The notes below the pieces were generated by a model, which was not told the origin of the DNA, ran no database searches, and saw nothing but the letters and a program-made list of their open reading frames with translations. From NIC37A-2 sp050289625 (lineage in GTDB: Bacteria > Myxococcota_A > Polyangia > Polyangiales > Polyangiaceae), in the NCBI GenBank assembly GCA_050289625.1, contig JBNKGC010000313.1:1-5446 (forward strand): a stretch of 5,446 nucleotides of DNA, read 5' to 3'. Below are positions 1 through 5,446 of the stretch, one piece after another; the first letter of the stretch is position 1; every line of letters starts with the position of its first letter. A program made the position numbers and the translations under genes.

Positions 1-243
1 GCCGACGAGGCCAAGCACGTTCGCGAAGCCGAGGAGGCGGCGAAGAAGCAGGCGAAGCGTCCTGACTATGAGGTCGAGCAGGGCAAGTCCATCGCCTGTG
101 CCCGCGGAATCGTCAAGGAGGGAGAGGCGATCACCGCGCTCGATTTCGTCAAGTCCAAGAAGGATGAGGCAGAAGGCCAACGACGTCTCGACGAGCTCGT
201 TGCCAAGAAGTACGTGCGCTGCAACAAGCCGCCGAAGGGCTGA
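1..243 (+). CDS. 3' end of a Lys/Ala/Glu-rich phage protein (partial, start outside window)
   Basis: Frame 1 is open from the first base to a TGA at 241-243, giving the last 80 residues of a protein that begins upstream. The first 20 visible residues are rich in Ala, Glu and Lys and look helical, possibly a linker or coiled coil. A compact module follows, with YEVEQGKSI, RGIVKEGEAITALDF and a final Leu/Asp/Glu helix around RRLDELVAKKYV. It ends in a basic, Pro-containing tail. I do not recognise it with certainty. In Mu-like phages, a short uncharacterised gene lies between the major capsid gene and the neck genes, and the position here fits that. The reading frame is supported by its codon use and by the next gene starting 3 nt after its stop. 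Its function is unknown; a structural or head-proximal accessory role is inferred only from position. Confidence 0.75.
   Translation, partial: ADEAKHVREAEEAAKKQAKRPDYEVEQGKSIACARGIVKEGEAITALDFVKSKKDEAEGQRRLDELVAKKYVRCNKPPKG
234..239 (+). promoter_or_regulatory. Shine-Dalgarno for the gene at 247
   Basis: GAAGGG lies 7 nt before the ATG at 247, inside the last codons of the upstream gene. It supports that ATG as the true start. Confidence 0.6.
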
Positions 244-246
244 CCC

Positions 247-627
247 ATGCCCCTGCGTGAGCAAGCCGTCGCAGACTTTGCGGCGATCACATCCGACACG
301 TCGGGCGGCTTCGCTCACGACATCCTCGTCACGGACCCGAACGGCAACTCCGCGACGCTCGCCGGACTGAGCAACGACATCTCTCAGTCGATCAACCCCG
401 ACACTGGCATGCTGGTGTCGGGGCGCGCTGCAGACGTGGTGTTCGCTCGAGGGGCGTTCACTGCCGCCGGCCTCGACCAGCCGACTGGGGTGCAGGACAC
501 CAACCGCTACCCGTGGGTGGTGGAGTGGACCGGGCTCGACGGTCGCGCCTACAAGTTCAAGATCGCGGACGCTCTTCCCGATAGGGGAACCGGCGGCGTC
601 CGCTGTGTGCTCGAAGCGATTGACTGA
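247..627 (+). CDS. Putative head-tail joining / neck protein (126 aa)
   Basis: This small soluble protein has no signal peptide or membrane segment. Residues 1-20 form a likely N-terminal helix (EQAVADFAAI). A beta-rich body follows, containing DPNGNSATLAGLSNDIS (30-46), INPDTGMLVSGR (49-60) and a C-terminal strand region, YPWVVEWTGLDGRAYKFKI (88-106). The pattern of an N-terminal helix, then a 'D-x-NPDTG-x-x-V-SGR' segment, then a 'G-x-x-Y-x-x-x-x-x-x-PDR' ending resembles small phage head-tail joining proteins. These act at the neck between the portal ring and the tail. That assignment rests on resemblance and position, not on a catalytic motif. The gene starts 3 nt after the preceding stop and ends 2 nt before the next start, so it sits in a tightly coupled operon. 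The start is ATG with a good ribosome binding site at 234-239. It could instead be another neck or tail-completion protein. Confidence 0.6.
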   Translation: MPLREQAVADFAAITSDTSGGFAHDILVTDPNGNSATLAGLSNDISQSINPDTGMLVSGRAADVVFARGAFTAAGLDQPTGVQDTNRYPWVVEWTGLDGRAYKFKIADALPDRGTGGVRCVLEAID

Positions 628-629
628 CA

Positions 630-1340
630 GTGCCAACCCCACTGACGACCCTGATCGACAAGCTCGACACGAGCGAGATCATCAGGGACCAAATCGCAAG
701 CATCCTCGTCGTGGAATCGGCGGAGCAGATGCGTCTGGCAGCCCTGGCGGCGAAGGACCCCGAGCGGTGGCGACTTCGCGTCTACACCGAACGTGCGACG
801 CCTTGGCAGTCGTTTCGTGAGACACCGGACAGGAAGCAACTCGGTGGTGGCAGCGTCGACGCCTCACCCATCGTCAACGTCTGGTTCGACAACGAGTCGT
901 TCGACGAGTCCGCGAGCGATATCCACTACCAGCAGCGCGCCGACGGCATCTTCAACGTCGACGTCTACGGCTATGGAATCGCCGAGACCAGCGGCAGCGG
1001 GCATCTCTCTGCAGACGAGGTGGCCGCACGAGAAGCGCAGCGTGCGATGCGCATCGTGCGCAACGTGATCATGAGCGCGCCGTACGCCTACCTCGGCTTG
1101 ACGCGCGGCTCGCAGCAGCTCATCGAGAGGCGCTTCCCGCGGTCGATCACTGCTTTCCAGCCCGAAGAGGGAGCCGTGCCTGTGCAGCGGGTGCAGGGCA
1201 TCCGCTTGGCGCTGAGTGTTTGGTTCCAGGAGTACGCGCCCGACTACGAGGGCGAGCTCCTCTCAGAAATGACCTTCCAGGTTCTGCGTGCCCCTGACGG
1301 ACAGATGGTGCTCGCCGAATCCACATTCTTCACGGAGTAA
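630..1340 (+). CDS. Putative neck / tail-terminator type protein (236 aa)
   Basis: Residues 10-42 form a helical N-terminus with LDTSEIIRDQIASILV. A mixed alpha/beta body follows: WRLRVYTERATPWQSF (47-62), PIVNVWFDNESFD (80-92), GIFNVDVYGYGIAE (106-119), a long helix at 126-150 (ADEVAAREAQRAMRIVRNVI) and a closing beta region, GIRLALSVWFQEYAP (190-204). Alternating strands around a central helix, immediately upstream of the sheath gene, fit the neck or tail-terminator proteins that cap the tail and contact the last sheath ring. The Mu-like gene order also places small neck genes here. At 236 residues it is longer than many terminators, so the name is provisional. The start is GTG at 630, 2 nt after the preceding TGA, with no clear Shine-Dalgarno, so translation probably depends on coupling. 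The stop is TAA at 1338-1340. Confidence 0.55.
   Translation: MPTPLTTLIDKLDTSEIIRDQIASILVVESAEQMRLAALAAKDPERWRLRVYTERATPWQSFRETPDRKQLGGGSVDASPIVNVWFDNESFDESASDIHYQQRADGIFNVDVYGYGIAETSGSGHLSADEVAAREAQRAMRIVRNVIMSAPYAYLGLTRGSQQLIERRFPRSITAFQPEEGAVPVQRVQGIRLALSVWFQEYAPDYEGELLSEMTFQVLRAPDGQMVLAESTFFTE
1334..1337 (+). promoter_or_regulatory. Shine-Dalgarno for the tail sheath gene
   Basis: GGAG lies 6 nt before the ATG at 1344, overlapping the last codons of the preceding gene. It supports the annotated sheath start. Confidence 0.6.
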
Positions 1341-1343
1341 CCC

Positions 1344-2831
1344 ATGATTGATGCAAGCGCCGTCGCGAGAGTCGTCGGCATCTCGGAAAAGTTCCAAGAC
1401 TTGCGTGGGGGTGCGATTCAGTACCTGCCGCAACGAATCGCGGTCATCGCCCAAGGCGCCACCGCATCGACCTACTCGACCACGAAGAAGCGCGTCTCTT
1501 CCGGCAAGGAGGTCGGAGACACCTTCGGCTACGGTTCGTTGCTCCATCTCATCGTGGACGCGCTGCTGCCCACCAACGGGGACGGCGTTGGGAGCATCCC
1601 CGTTACTGTGTTCCCGCTGAACGATGCGGGCGCCGCCACGACCGCGGCTGGCGATATCACGCCTTCGGGAACCGCGGTGGAGACAGTCACGTACTGGCTG
1701 CGCGCCGGCGGAGTCCTGTCCGAGCCGTTCACGGTTACGAAGGGCGCGATCGTGGTCGCCGACGTCATCGACGCGATGGTCGCGGCGGGCAACGCTGTAC
1801 TCAAGTTCCCCCTGATCCTCTCCAACAACGCCGATACCAACCTCGCAGCCACGGCAAAGTGGGCTGGTGCGACTGGGAACGACATCAAACTGGAAGTCCT
1901 CGGTGGCGAGGGGAATGGCGTGACGTTCGCGATCACGCAGCCCACCGGCGGCGCGACCAACCCCGACGTGCAGACGGCCCTCGACCAAATCGGAGACGTC
2001 TGGGAGACGCTCATCATCAACGGCTTGGACATCGCCGACACCACCACGTTGGACAAGTACACGACGTGGGGCGAAGGCCGCTGGACGCAGCCGCTACCGC
2101 GGCCTGCCATCGTCTTCACTGGCGTCACCATCGCGGCCCTGGCCTCGGCCTATGCGGTCAGCGACGCGCGCAAGACCGACCGCGTGAATGCTCAGTTGAC
2201 CGACCCCGGCTCGCCCAACCTGCCCCAGGTGGTTGCTGCTCGCCAGCTCGTACGGATCGCGAAGCTCGCGCAGAACAACCCGCCCCACGACTACGGTTCG
2301 CAGAAAGCGACCGAGCTCATTCCAGGGACCGACGCGGAGCAGTGGAATTGGACGCAGCGCGATGCCGCGGTCAAGGCCGGTTCGTCCACCGTCATCTTCA
2401 AGGACGGAGTGGTCGAGATCAGCGACGTGGTGACCTTCTACCACCCCACCGGTGAGAACCCACCGGCATACCGGTACGTGGTCGACATCATCAAGCTGAT
2501 GCAGATCATGTACAACCTGCAGCTCGAGTTCGCGAGCGACAAGTGGGATGGCAAGCCGCTGGTCCCCGACGACCAGCCCGTCACCAACCCCGAAGCTCGA
2601 AAGCCGAAGAACGCCAAGGGGGCGGCCGGGTTGATCATCGACTCGTTGGGCGACGCGGCCATCATCTCCGACCCCTCTGCTGCGAAGAAGACGCTCACCG
2701 CGACGATCAACGCGCAGAACCCGAAGCGTCTCGACCTGACCGGAACGCTGCAGCTGTCGGGCAACGTGAACATCATCGACATCCCGTTCAACTGGGGCTT
2801 CTACTTCGGCGGCATCGCTGCAGCAGCGTAA
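1344..2831 (+). CDS. Contractile tail sheath protein, Mu gpL-like
   Basis: This 495-residue protein is the size expected for Mu-type sheath subunits. It would assemble as stacked hexameric rings around the tail tube and contract on infection. The N-terminal region has YLPQRIAVIAQG (27-38) followed by a GSLLHLIVDALLP segment, typical of sheath N-domains. A middle insertion carries TAKWAGATGNDIKLEV (170-185), matching the 'gxxGNdikv' signature of FI/L-type sheaths. The C-terminal domain (about 335-495) has KDGVVEISDVVTFYHP (353-368), a long helix, RYVVDIIKLMQIMYN, and a final beta segment, VNIIDIPFNWGFYF. In known sheaths, the C-terminal domain packs on the tube. The next gene encodes the tube, as expected. 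There is no frameshift, truncation or unusual composition. The specific subfamily is inferred from size, motifs and gene order. Confidence 0.92.
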   Translation: MIDASAVARVVGISEKFQDLRGGAIQYLPQRIAVIAQGATASTYSTTKKRVSSGKEVGDTFGYGSLLHLIVDALLPTNGDGVGSIPVTVFPLNDAGAATTAAGDITPSGTAVETVTYWLRAGGVLSEPFTVTKGAIVVADVIDAMVAAGNAVLKFPLILSNNADTNLAATAKWAGATGNDIKLEVLGGEGNGVTFAITQPTGGATNPDVQTALDQIGDVWETLIINGLDIADTTTLDKYTTWGEGRWTQPLPRPAIVFTGVTIAALASAYAVSDARKTDRVNAQLTDPGSPNLPQVVAARQLVRIAKLAQNNPPHDYGSQKATELIPGTDAEQWNWTQRDAAVKAGSSTVIFKDGVVEISDVVTFYHPTGENPPAYRYVVDIIKLMQIMYNLQLEFASDKWDGKPLVPDDQPVTNPEARKPKNAKGAAGLIIDSLGDAAIISDPSAAKKTLTATINAQNPKRLDLTGTLQLSGNVNIIDIPFNWGFYFGGIAAAA

Positions 2832-2850
2832 CGCCTGAATCACCACTCAA

Positions 2851-2909
2851 CTGAGGGGCGAGCGGCACCGAGTCGGTGACCGAGACGGATTCGCTCGCCC
2901 TGCCTTCAG
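2851..2909 (+). other. Folded RNA element in the sheath-tube intergenic gap
   Basis: The 92-nt gap at 2832-2923 contains a perfect 9-bp inverted repeat, GGGCGAGCG (2856-2864) with CGCTCGCCC (2892-2900). A further CTGA/TCAG pairing (2851-2854 with 2906-2909) sits across an asymmetric internal loop. Inside lie a 5-bp hairpin, CACCG-AGT-CGGTG (2866-2878), and a small 3-bp hairpin, CCG-AGA-CGG (2880-2888). Together they can form a three-way junction. It ends just before the Shine-Dalgarno of the tube gene. No T-run follows, so it is not a standard intrinsic terminator. A role in transcript stability, processing or tube/sheath expression ratio is inference. Confidence 0.6.
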
Positions 2910-2910
2910 C

Positions 2911-2916
2911 AAAGGA
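2911..2916 (+). promoter_or_regulatory. Shine-Dalgarno that decides the tail tube start
   Basis: AAAGGA lies 7 nt before the ATG at 2924. It selects this ATG over the in-frame GTG at 2876, which has no ribosome binding site and lies inside the predicted RNA fold. Confidence 0.75.
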
Positions 2917-2923
2917 CACGATC

Positions 2924-3310
2924 ATGGGAGCAACAGGCGGACCGCTGCAAGAGATCGCAATCCGCGGGCGCACCTTCCCGGTGGCTGCGGACACGGAAGC
3001 GAATCGCAATCTAGGCGGCATGAGCAACGAGGTCTCACCGAACGGTGATGGCCGCACGGGTGCTGTCATCCAAGAGGTGATGAAGTGGAGCGTGAAGAGC
3101 GTGAACGTTCGCATCGACGACGATCGCGGTGACCAGGAGTTCCTTCAGGCGCGGGCGGACTCAGCGGAGCTCGTTCCGATCGAAGTCACGTTCCCGCGGG
3201 GGGTGGTCTACGCGGGCAAAGGCACCATCGAGGGCGAGATCGAATTCAACTCGAAGCAGGCAGTCGCCACGATCACGTTGGCAGGGCCCGGGAAGCTGGA
3301 GCAGCAATGA
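2924..3310 (+). CDS. Tail tube protein, Mu gpM-like
   Basis: The 128-residue product is close to the usual length of Mu-type tail tube subunits. These form stacked hexameric rings, the inner channel through which DNA passes. Visible features are an N-terminal RGRTFPVAADTEANRNLGG (14-32), IQEVMKWSVKSVNVRIDDD (49-67), QEFLQARADSAELVPIEVTF (71-90) and a C-terminal region, VVYAGKGTIEGEIEFNSKQ (94-112), followed by a final strand, AVATITLAG. The pattern 'L..l......v.v.....v......g..e.e.....' is typical of the tube fold, which is built from beta strands. The gene directly follows the sheath and overlaps the chaperone start by ATGA (3307-3310). The frame is open upstream to a GTG at 2876, but the ribosome binding site at 2911-2916 points to 2924. 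Function is assigned from length, motif pattern and gene order. Confidence 0.85.
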   Translation: MGATGGPLQEIAIRGRTFPVAADTEANRNLGGMSNEVSPNGDGRTGAVIQEVMKWSVKSVNVRIDDDRGDQEFLQARADSAELVPIEVTFPRGVVYAGKGTIEGEIEFNSKQAVATITLAGPGKLEQQ

Positions 3311-3756
3311 GCGAAGAAGCTGAGATCGTCGTATCGACGGTCGACGAGAAGCCTGTCGTTGCCAAGGAGGTGGCGGAGGCTGAGTTCGAACGCTGGGCTC
3401 GTGGCATGGACCTCACGGAGGATATCCGAGAGGACTACTTCGAAGGTGACGACCTCAAGAGCTTGCAGGCTACGAAGCGGACCGTGCTCAACGCGATGAT
3501 GTGCGGAAGCCTCGTCGTGGACTCTGATGACCAACTGGTGTTCACGCCCAAGCTCGGCAACAAGGAACCCATCACCTTCCCAGAGCCAGACGGCAAGACC
3601 TTGCTCGAGCTGGATCTGGTGAAGAAGGGGCACGACGTGAAGAAGCGCTTCAAACTCCTCGGCGGGTGGACTGGTGCCGGAGAGACCCGGTTCACCAACT
3701 TGAAGCGGCGAGACCTCAACGTCTGCCTGGCGATTCTGACGCTTTTTTTGGGATGA
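3307..3756 (+). CDS. Tail assembly chaperone, short (unshifted) form
   Basis: This 149-residue protein is equivalent to lambda gpG and the Mu gp41-like chaperones (established function). Such chaperones bind the tape measure protein and recruit tube subunits during tail assembly, and are absent from the mature tail. The N-terminus is acidic (about residues 1-30). A helical region includes ERWARGMDLTEDIREDYFEG (28-47) and ATKRTVLNAMMCGSLVV (55-71). The C-terminal part has FTPKLGNKEPITFPEPDGKT (79-98), ELDLVKKG and NLKRRDLNVCLAILTLF (131-147). The ATG overlaps the tube stop, with GGAG at 3298-3301 as ribosome binding site. The 0-frame stop TGA at 3754-3756 lies 3 nt after a slippery T-run. A fraction of ribosomes is therefore expected to shift to -1 and make a 227-residue long form ending at 3989. 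Confidence 0.85.
   Translation: MSEEAEIVVSTVDEKPVVAKEVAEAEFERWARGMDLTEDIREDYFEGDDLKSLQATKRTVLNAMMCGSLVVDSDDQLVFTPKLGNKEPITFPEPDGKTLLELDLVKKGHDVKKRFKLLGGWTGAGETRFTNLKRRDLNVCLAILTLFLG
3744..3750 (+). promoter_or_regulatory. Slippery heptamer T TTT TTG for -1 ribosomal frameshifting
   Basis: In the chaperone frame the codons read CTT TTT TTG GGA TGA. T3744 with TTT (3745-3747) and TTG (3748-3750) forms an X XXY YYZ heptamer. A -1 slip leads to GGG ATG AAG GTC from 3750, joining 148 residues of the short form to 79 residues ending at the TAA at 3987-3989, for a 227-residue product. Position, the stop immediately after, and the downstream hairpin all match the known frameshift of tail chaperone genes. 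A one-base homopolymer error is the main alternative. Confidence 0.85.
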
Positions 3757-3989
3757 AGGTCGCCACCCCGCTCGTTCGGGGCGGCGACGACTGGTTCTGG
3801 TATCCCGAGTTCAGCACGTACCGAGAGCAGCACACAGTGCTTCCGGTTTACACGGAGATGATGCTCCAGATCACGTCGGACTACTCAGGGTTGCCTGACG
3901 TTCTGACGCTCACGATGAGCCGGATTCGCTGGTTCTACAATGGGATACGCGCCGCTCTGAAGAAGGCGACGGCGCCACCCAAGAAGTAA
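3753..3989 (+). CDS. Tail assembly chaperone C-terminal extension, -1 frame (GT-type)
   Basis: This reading frame supplies the lambda GT-like extension of the chaperone. In known systems that extension contacts the tube protein while the shared N-terminal part binds the tape measure. After the slip it reads GMKVATPLV, then DDWFWYPEFSTYREQHTVLP, a helix-rich DYSGLPDVLTLTMSRIRWFY and a basic C-terminus ending in PPKK. The 'LTMSRIRWFYNGIR' ending is typical of such extensions. The ATG at 3753 overlaps the stop of the short form (ATGA), so independent restart of a 78-residue protein is possible. No Shine-Dalgarno precedes it, only the T-run, so I favour frameshifting. The coordinates given are for the standalone frame; in the joined product this part begins at 3750. 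Confidence 0.78.
   Translation: MKVATPLVRGGDDWFWYPEFSTYREQHTVLPVYTEMMLQITSDYSGLPDVLTLTMSRIRWFYNGIRAALKKATAPPKK
3759..3788 (+). promoter_or_regulatory. Hairpin stimulating -1 frameshifting
   Basis: GTCGCC (3759-3764) pairs with GGCGAC (3783-3788) and CCCCG (3766-3770) pairs with CGGGG (3777-3781). A single A-C mismatch (3765/3782) lies between them and the loop has 6 nt (3771-3776). It begins 8 nt after the slippery heptamer, within the usual spacer range for such stimulators. It is not a terminator, since the T-run precedes it. Confidence 0.8.
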
Positions 3990-3993
3990 CCCA

Positions 3994-5446
3994 ATGGCAG
4001 GACGCTTCAGCGTCGAGGCCATCTTTGCAGCAACGGACCGCTTCTCGCGTCCTGTTGCGCGGATGGCGTCGATGACAGACCGGTTCACGCGGCGGATGGA
4101 GAGATCCATGCGCAGCCTGCGCCGTTCTACCGCGAGCGTCGCCAGTGGGCTGAAGGTCGCGGGCAAGACGGCGGCGGCGCTGGCCATCCCCGTCGGCATC
4201 GTGGCGGCGAAGATCGGCAAGACGGGGGCGGACTTCGAGGAGGCGATCACCGCGGTGGGCGCCGTCGGCCTCAAGACGCGCGACCAGATCGCGAACCTCG
4301 AAGCCGAAGCGTTGCGGCTCGGTTCAACGACGAAGTTCACGGCGACCGAAGCCGCCAATGCCATGGAGATCATGGCGAAAGCTGGCTTCACCAACAAGGA
4401 GATCCTTGCTGGCGTAGGTGGCGTCCTGAACGCAGCGGCGGCCTCCGGTCTCGAGATGGGAGAGGTCGCCGACCACGTTTCAAACGTGCTGAAGGGAATG
4501 GGGCTCGCCGCGAGCGATGCGTCCCGTGTCGCAGACGTCCTCGCGCTAGCCTCGTCTCGCACGAACAGTTCGATCGGCACGCTCGGCGAGTCGATGCGGA
4601 ACGTCGCGTCGACGGCGCGCCAGCTCGGCGTTCCGCTGGAGGAGGTCGTCGCCGGCGTGGCTCTGCTTCAGGATGTCGGCCTCGACGCCTCTGTCGCCGG
4701 GTCGGCGATGAACACGATGCTGACGAAGCTCGCCGCGCCCACGGCGGGAATGCAGAAACAGCTCAAAAAGCTCGGTGTCGCTTTCAAGGACGACACCGGC
4801 AACATGCTTCCCTTCACGGAGGTGCTCGCCAACATATCCAAAGCCGCGAAGGGCGCCGGCGGCAACATGGATCAGGTCGCCCTGCTTGCGGATCTCGTTG
4901 GGCTGCGTGGACAGAAGGCGGCGGCGAACCTGAAGGATCTGTTCGAAGCGGGCAAGCTCCAGAGTCTCACGACAGAGCTACAGAACGCCGAGGGCGCGGC
5001 TGAAAAGATGGCGCAGCTCAGGATGCAGAACCTGAAGGGCGACCTCACGTTGCTCGGGTCTGCGGTGGATGGCTTGAGCGTGGCTCTCTTCAACACCGAG
5101 GCGGGCCCCATGCGCGACTTCGTGCAGTCGATCACGAAGTTCGTCGGGGACAACCAGAACGACATCGTTGGTTGGTTCCAGGACGCCATGGGCGCCGCGC
5201 GCGAGTTCGGCATCATCCTGAAGGACAACTTCCTGCCTGTCGTGGAGCCGTTGGCGGAAGCGTTCCGGGAGATGATGACCAGCGAGGATCCGGCGGTTGC
5301 GCGGCAGTGGGCGGGAACGTTCAAGAGCCTGGCCGCGAACCTCGGGAAGTTGCTCGGCGTGACAGTGATGGTTGGCGCGGCTTTCGCTACGCTGACGGTC
5401 GCAGTCGGGGTGGCCGTGAACTCGCTGGTTTCCGGTACGATCGGCG
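3994..5446 (+). CDS. Tail tape measure protein (N-terminal part, runs off the window)
   Basis: The ATG at 3994, 4 nt after the chaperone stop, opens a frame that continues to the window end, giving 484 residues with no stop. Residues 1-50 are basic and helical (for example DRFTRRMERSMRSLRR). A hydrophobic Ala-rich stretch follows at about 56-72. Residues 79 to about 250 match the TP901-type tape measure core: ADFEEAITAVGAVG, EALRLGSTTKFTATEAANAM, FTNKEILAGVGGVLNAAA, VLALASSRTNSSIGTLGESM and QLGVPLEEVVAGVALLQD. The following part is Lys/Ala/Leu-rich and helical. A hydrophobic segment at about 454-475 (LGVTVMVGAAFATLTVAVGV) may act in membrane passage, as proposed for tape measures. The family sets tail length and fills the tube lumen. 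Only a weak, A/G-rich sequence precedes the ATG, so coupling to the upstream gene is likely. Total length cannot be judged here. Confidence 0.93.
   Translation, partial: MAGRFSVEAIFAATDRFSRPVARMASMTDRFTRRMERSMRSLRRSTASVASGLKVAGKTAAALAIPVGIVAAKIGKTGADFEEAITAVGAVGLKTRDQIANLEAEALRLGSTTKFTATEAANAMEIMAKAGFTNKEILAGVGGVLNAAAASGLEMGEVADHVSNVLKGMGLAASDASRVADVLALASSRTNSSIGTLGESMRNVASTARQLGVPLEEVVAGVALLQDVGLDASVAGSAMNTMLTKLAAPTAGMQKQLKKLGVAFKDDTGNMLPFTEVLANISKAAKGAGGNMDQVALLADLVGLRGQKAAANLKDLFEAGKLQSLTTELQNAEGAAEKMAQLRMQNLKGDLTLLGSAVDGLSVALFNTEAGPMRDFVQSITKFVGDNQNDIVGWFQDAMGAAREFGIILKDNFLPVVEPLAEAFREMMTSEDPAVARQWAGTFKSLAANLGKLLGVTVMVGAAFATLTVAVGVAVNSLVSGTIG

Noticed and set aside
1263..1988. Long minus-strand open frame opposite the sheath gene
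   Set aside because: It is antisense to the sheath gene, has an Arg/Gly/Asp-rich composition typical of shadow frames in high-GC DNA, and shows no ribosome binding site or recognisable domain.
2448..2455. CACCGGTG palindrome with nearby CCGGTACGTGG-like repeats
   Set aside because: Short, inside the sheath coding sequence and expected by chance in GC-rich DNA; no operator context.
2094..2846. Long minus-strand open frame opposite the sheath C-terminus
   Set aside because: It is a shadow of a confidently assigned gene, low in complexity (Val/Arg/Asp-rich) and without a family resemblance.
2864..2878. CRISPR/tracrRNA-related element
   Set aside because: Only a 15-nt self-complementary match; there are no repeats, spacers, anti-repeat or cas genes in the window.
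2851..2910. Intrinsic transcription terminator after the sheath gene
   Set aside because: The stem is GC-rich but no T-tract follows on either strand, and the operon continues on the same strand with clear coupling.
2876..2923. Longer tail tube reading frame starting at GTG 2876 (144 residues)
   Set aside because: There is no ribosome binding site before the GTG, which lies inside the folded element. The ATG at 2924 has AAAGGA 7 nt upstream and gives the usual tube length.
3743..3788. Intrinsic terminator formed by the T-run and hairpin
   Set aside because: On the + strand the T-run precedes the hairpin, and on the - strand the hairpin is followed by A residues. The arrangement fits frameshifting instead.
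3885..4580. Minus-strand 231-residue frame opposite the tape measure gene
   Set aside because: It is a complement of the Ala-rich tape measure coding sequence, and its Ala/Ser-rich composition is explained by that.

Overview
The window is a stretch of a tailed-phage (or prophage) late operon, all on the + strand. It encodes the neck-to-tail part of a contractile, Mu-like myovirus tail. The DNA is G+C-rich (about 60% or more by eye) and codons favour G/C in third position. The host is therefore a high-GC bacterium, but nothing here fixes its taxon, and nothing shows whether the phage is free, an integrated prophage or a tailocin.

Layout. 1-243: C-terminal end of a Lys/Ala/Glu-rich protein of unknown function. 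247-627: small head-tail joining or neck-like protein. 630-1340: 236-residue protein, probably a neck or tail-terminator type component. 1344-2831: tail sheath. 2832-2923: the only real intergenic gap, holding a strongly folded RNA element directly before the ribosome binding site of the next gene. 2924-3310: tail tube. 3307-3756: tail assembly chaperone. 3753-3989: its extension in the -1 frame. 3994 to the window end: N-terminal 484 residues of the tape measure protein.

How the parts work together. Sheath and tube are the two concentric layers of a contractile tail. The chaperone and its frameshifted long form are expected to coat the tape measure protein while the tube polymerises around it. 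The order sheath, tube, chaperone with frameshift, tape measure is the standard one. The genes are packed with gaps of 2-4 nt or ATGA overlaps, which suggests one transcript with translational coupling.

The best signal is a textbook programmed -1 frameshift site: a T TTT TTG heptamer at 3744-3750, an 8-nt spacer, and an 11-bp hairpin with one mismatch at 3759-3788. The second is the structured sheath-tube gap. I see no defence system, CRISPR array, tRNA, insertion sequence or other accessory system here. Apart from these RNA elements, it is an ordinary tail module.
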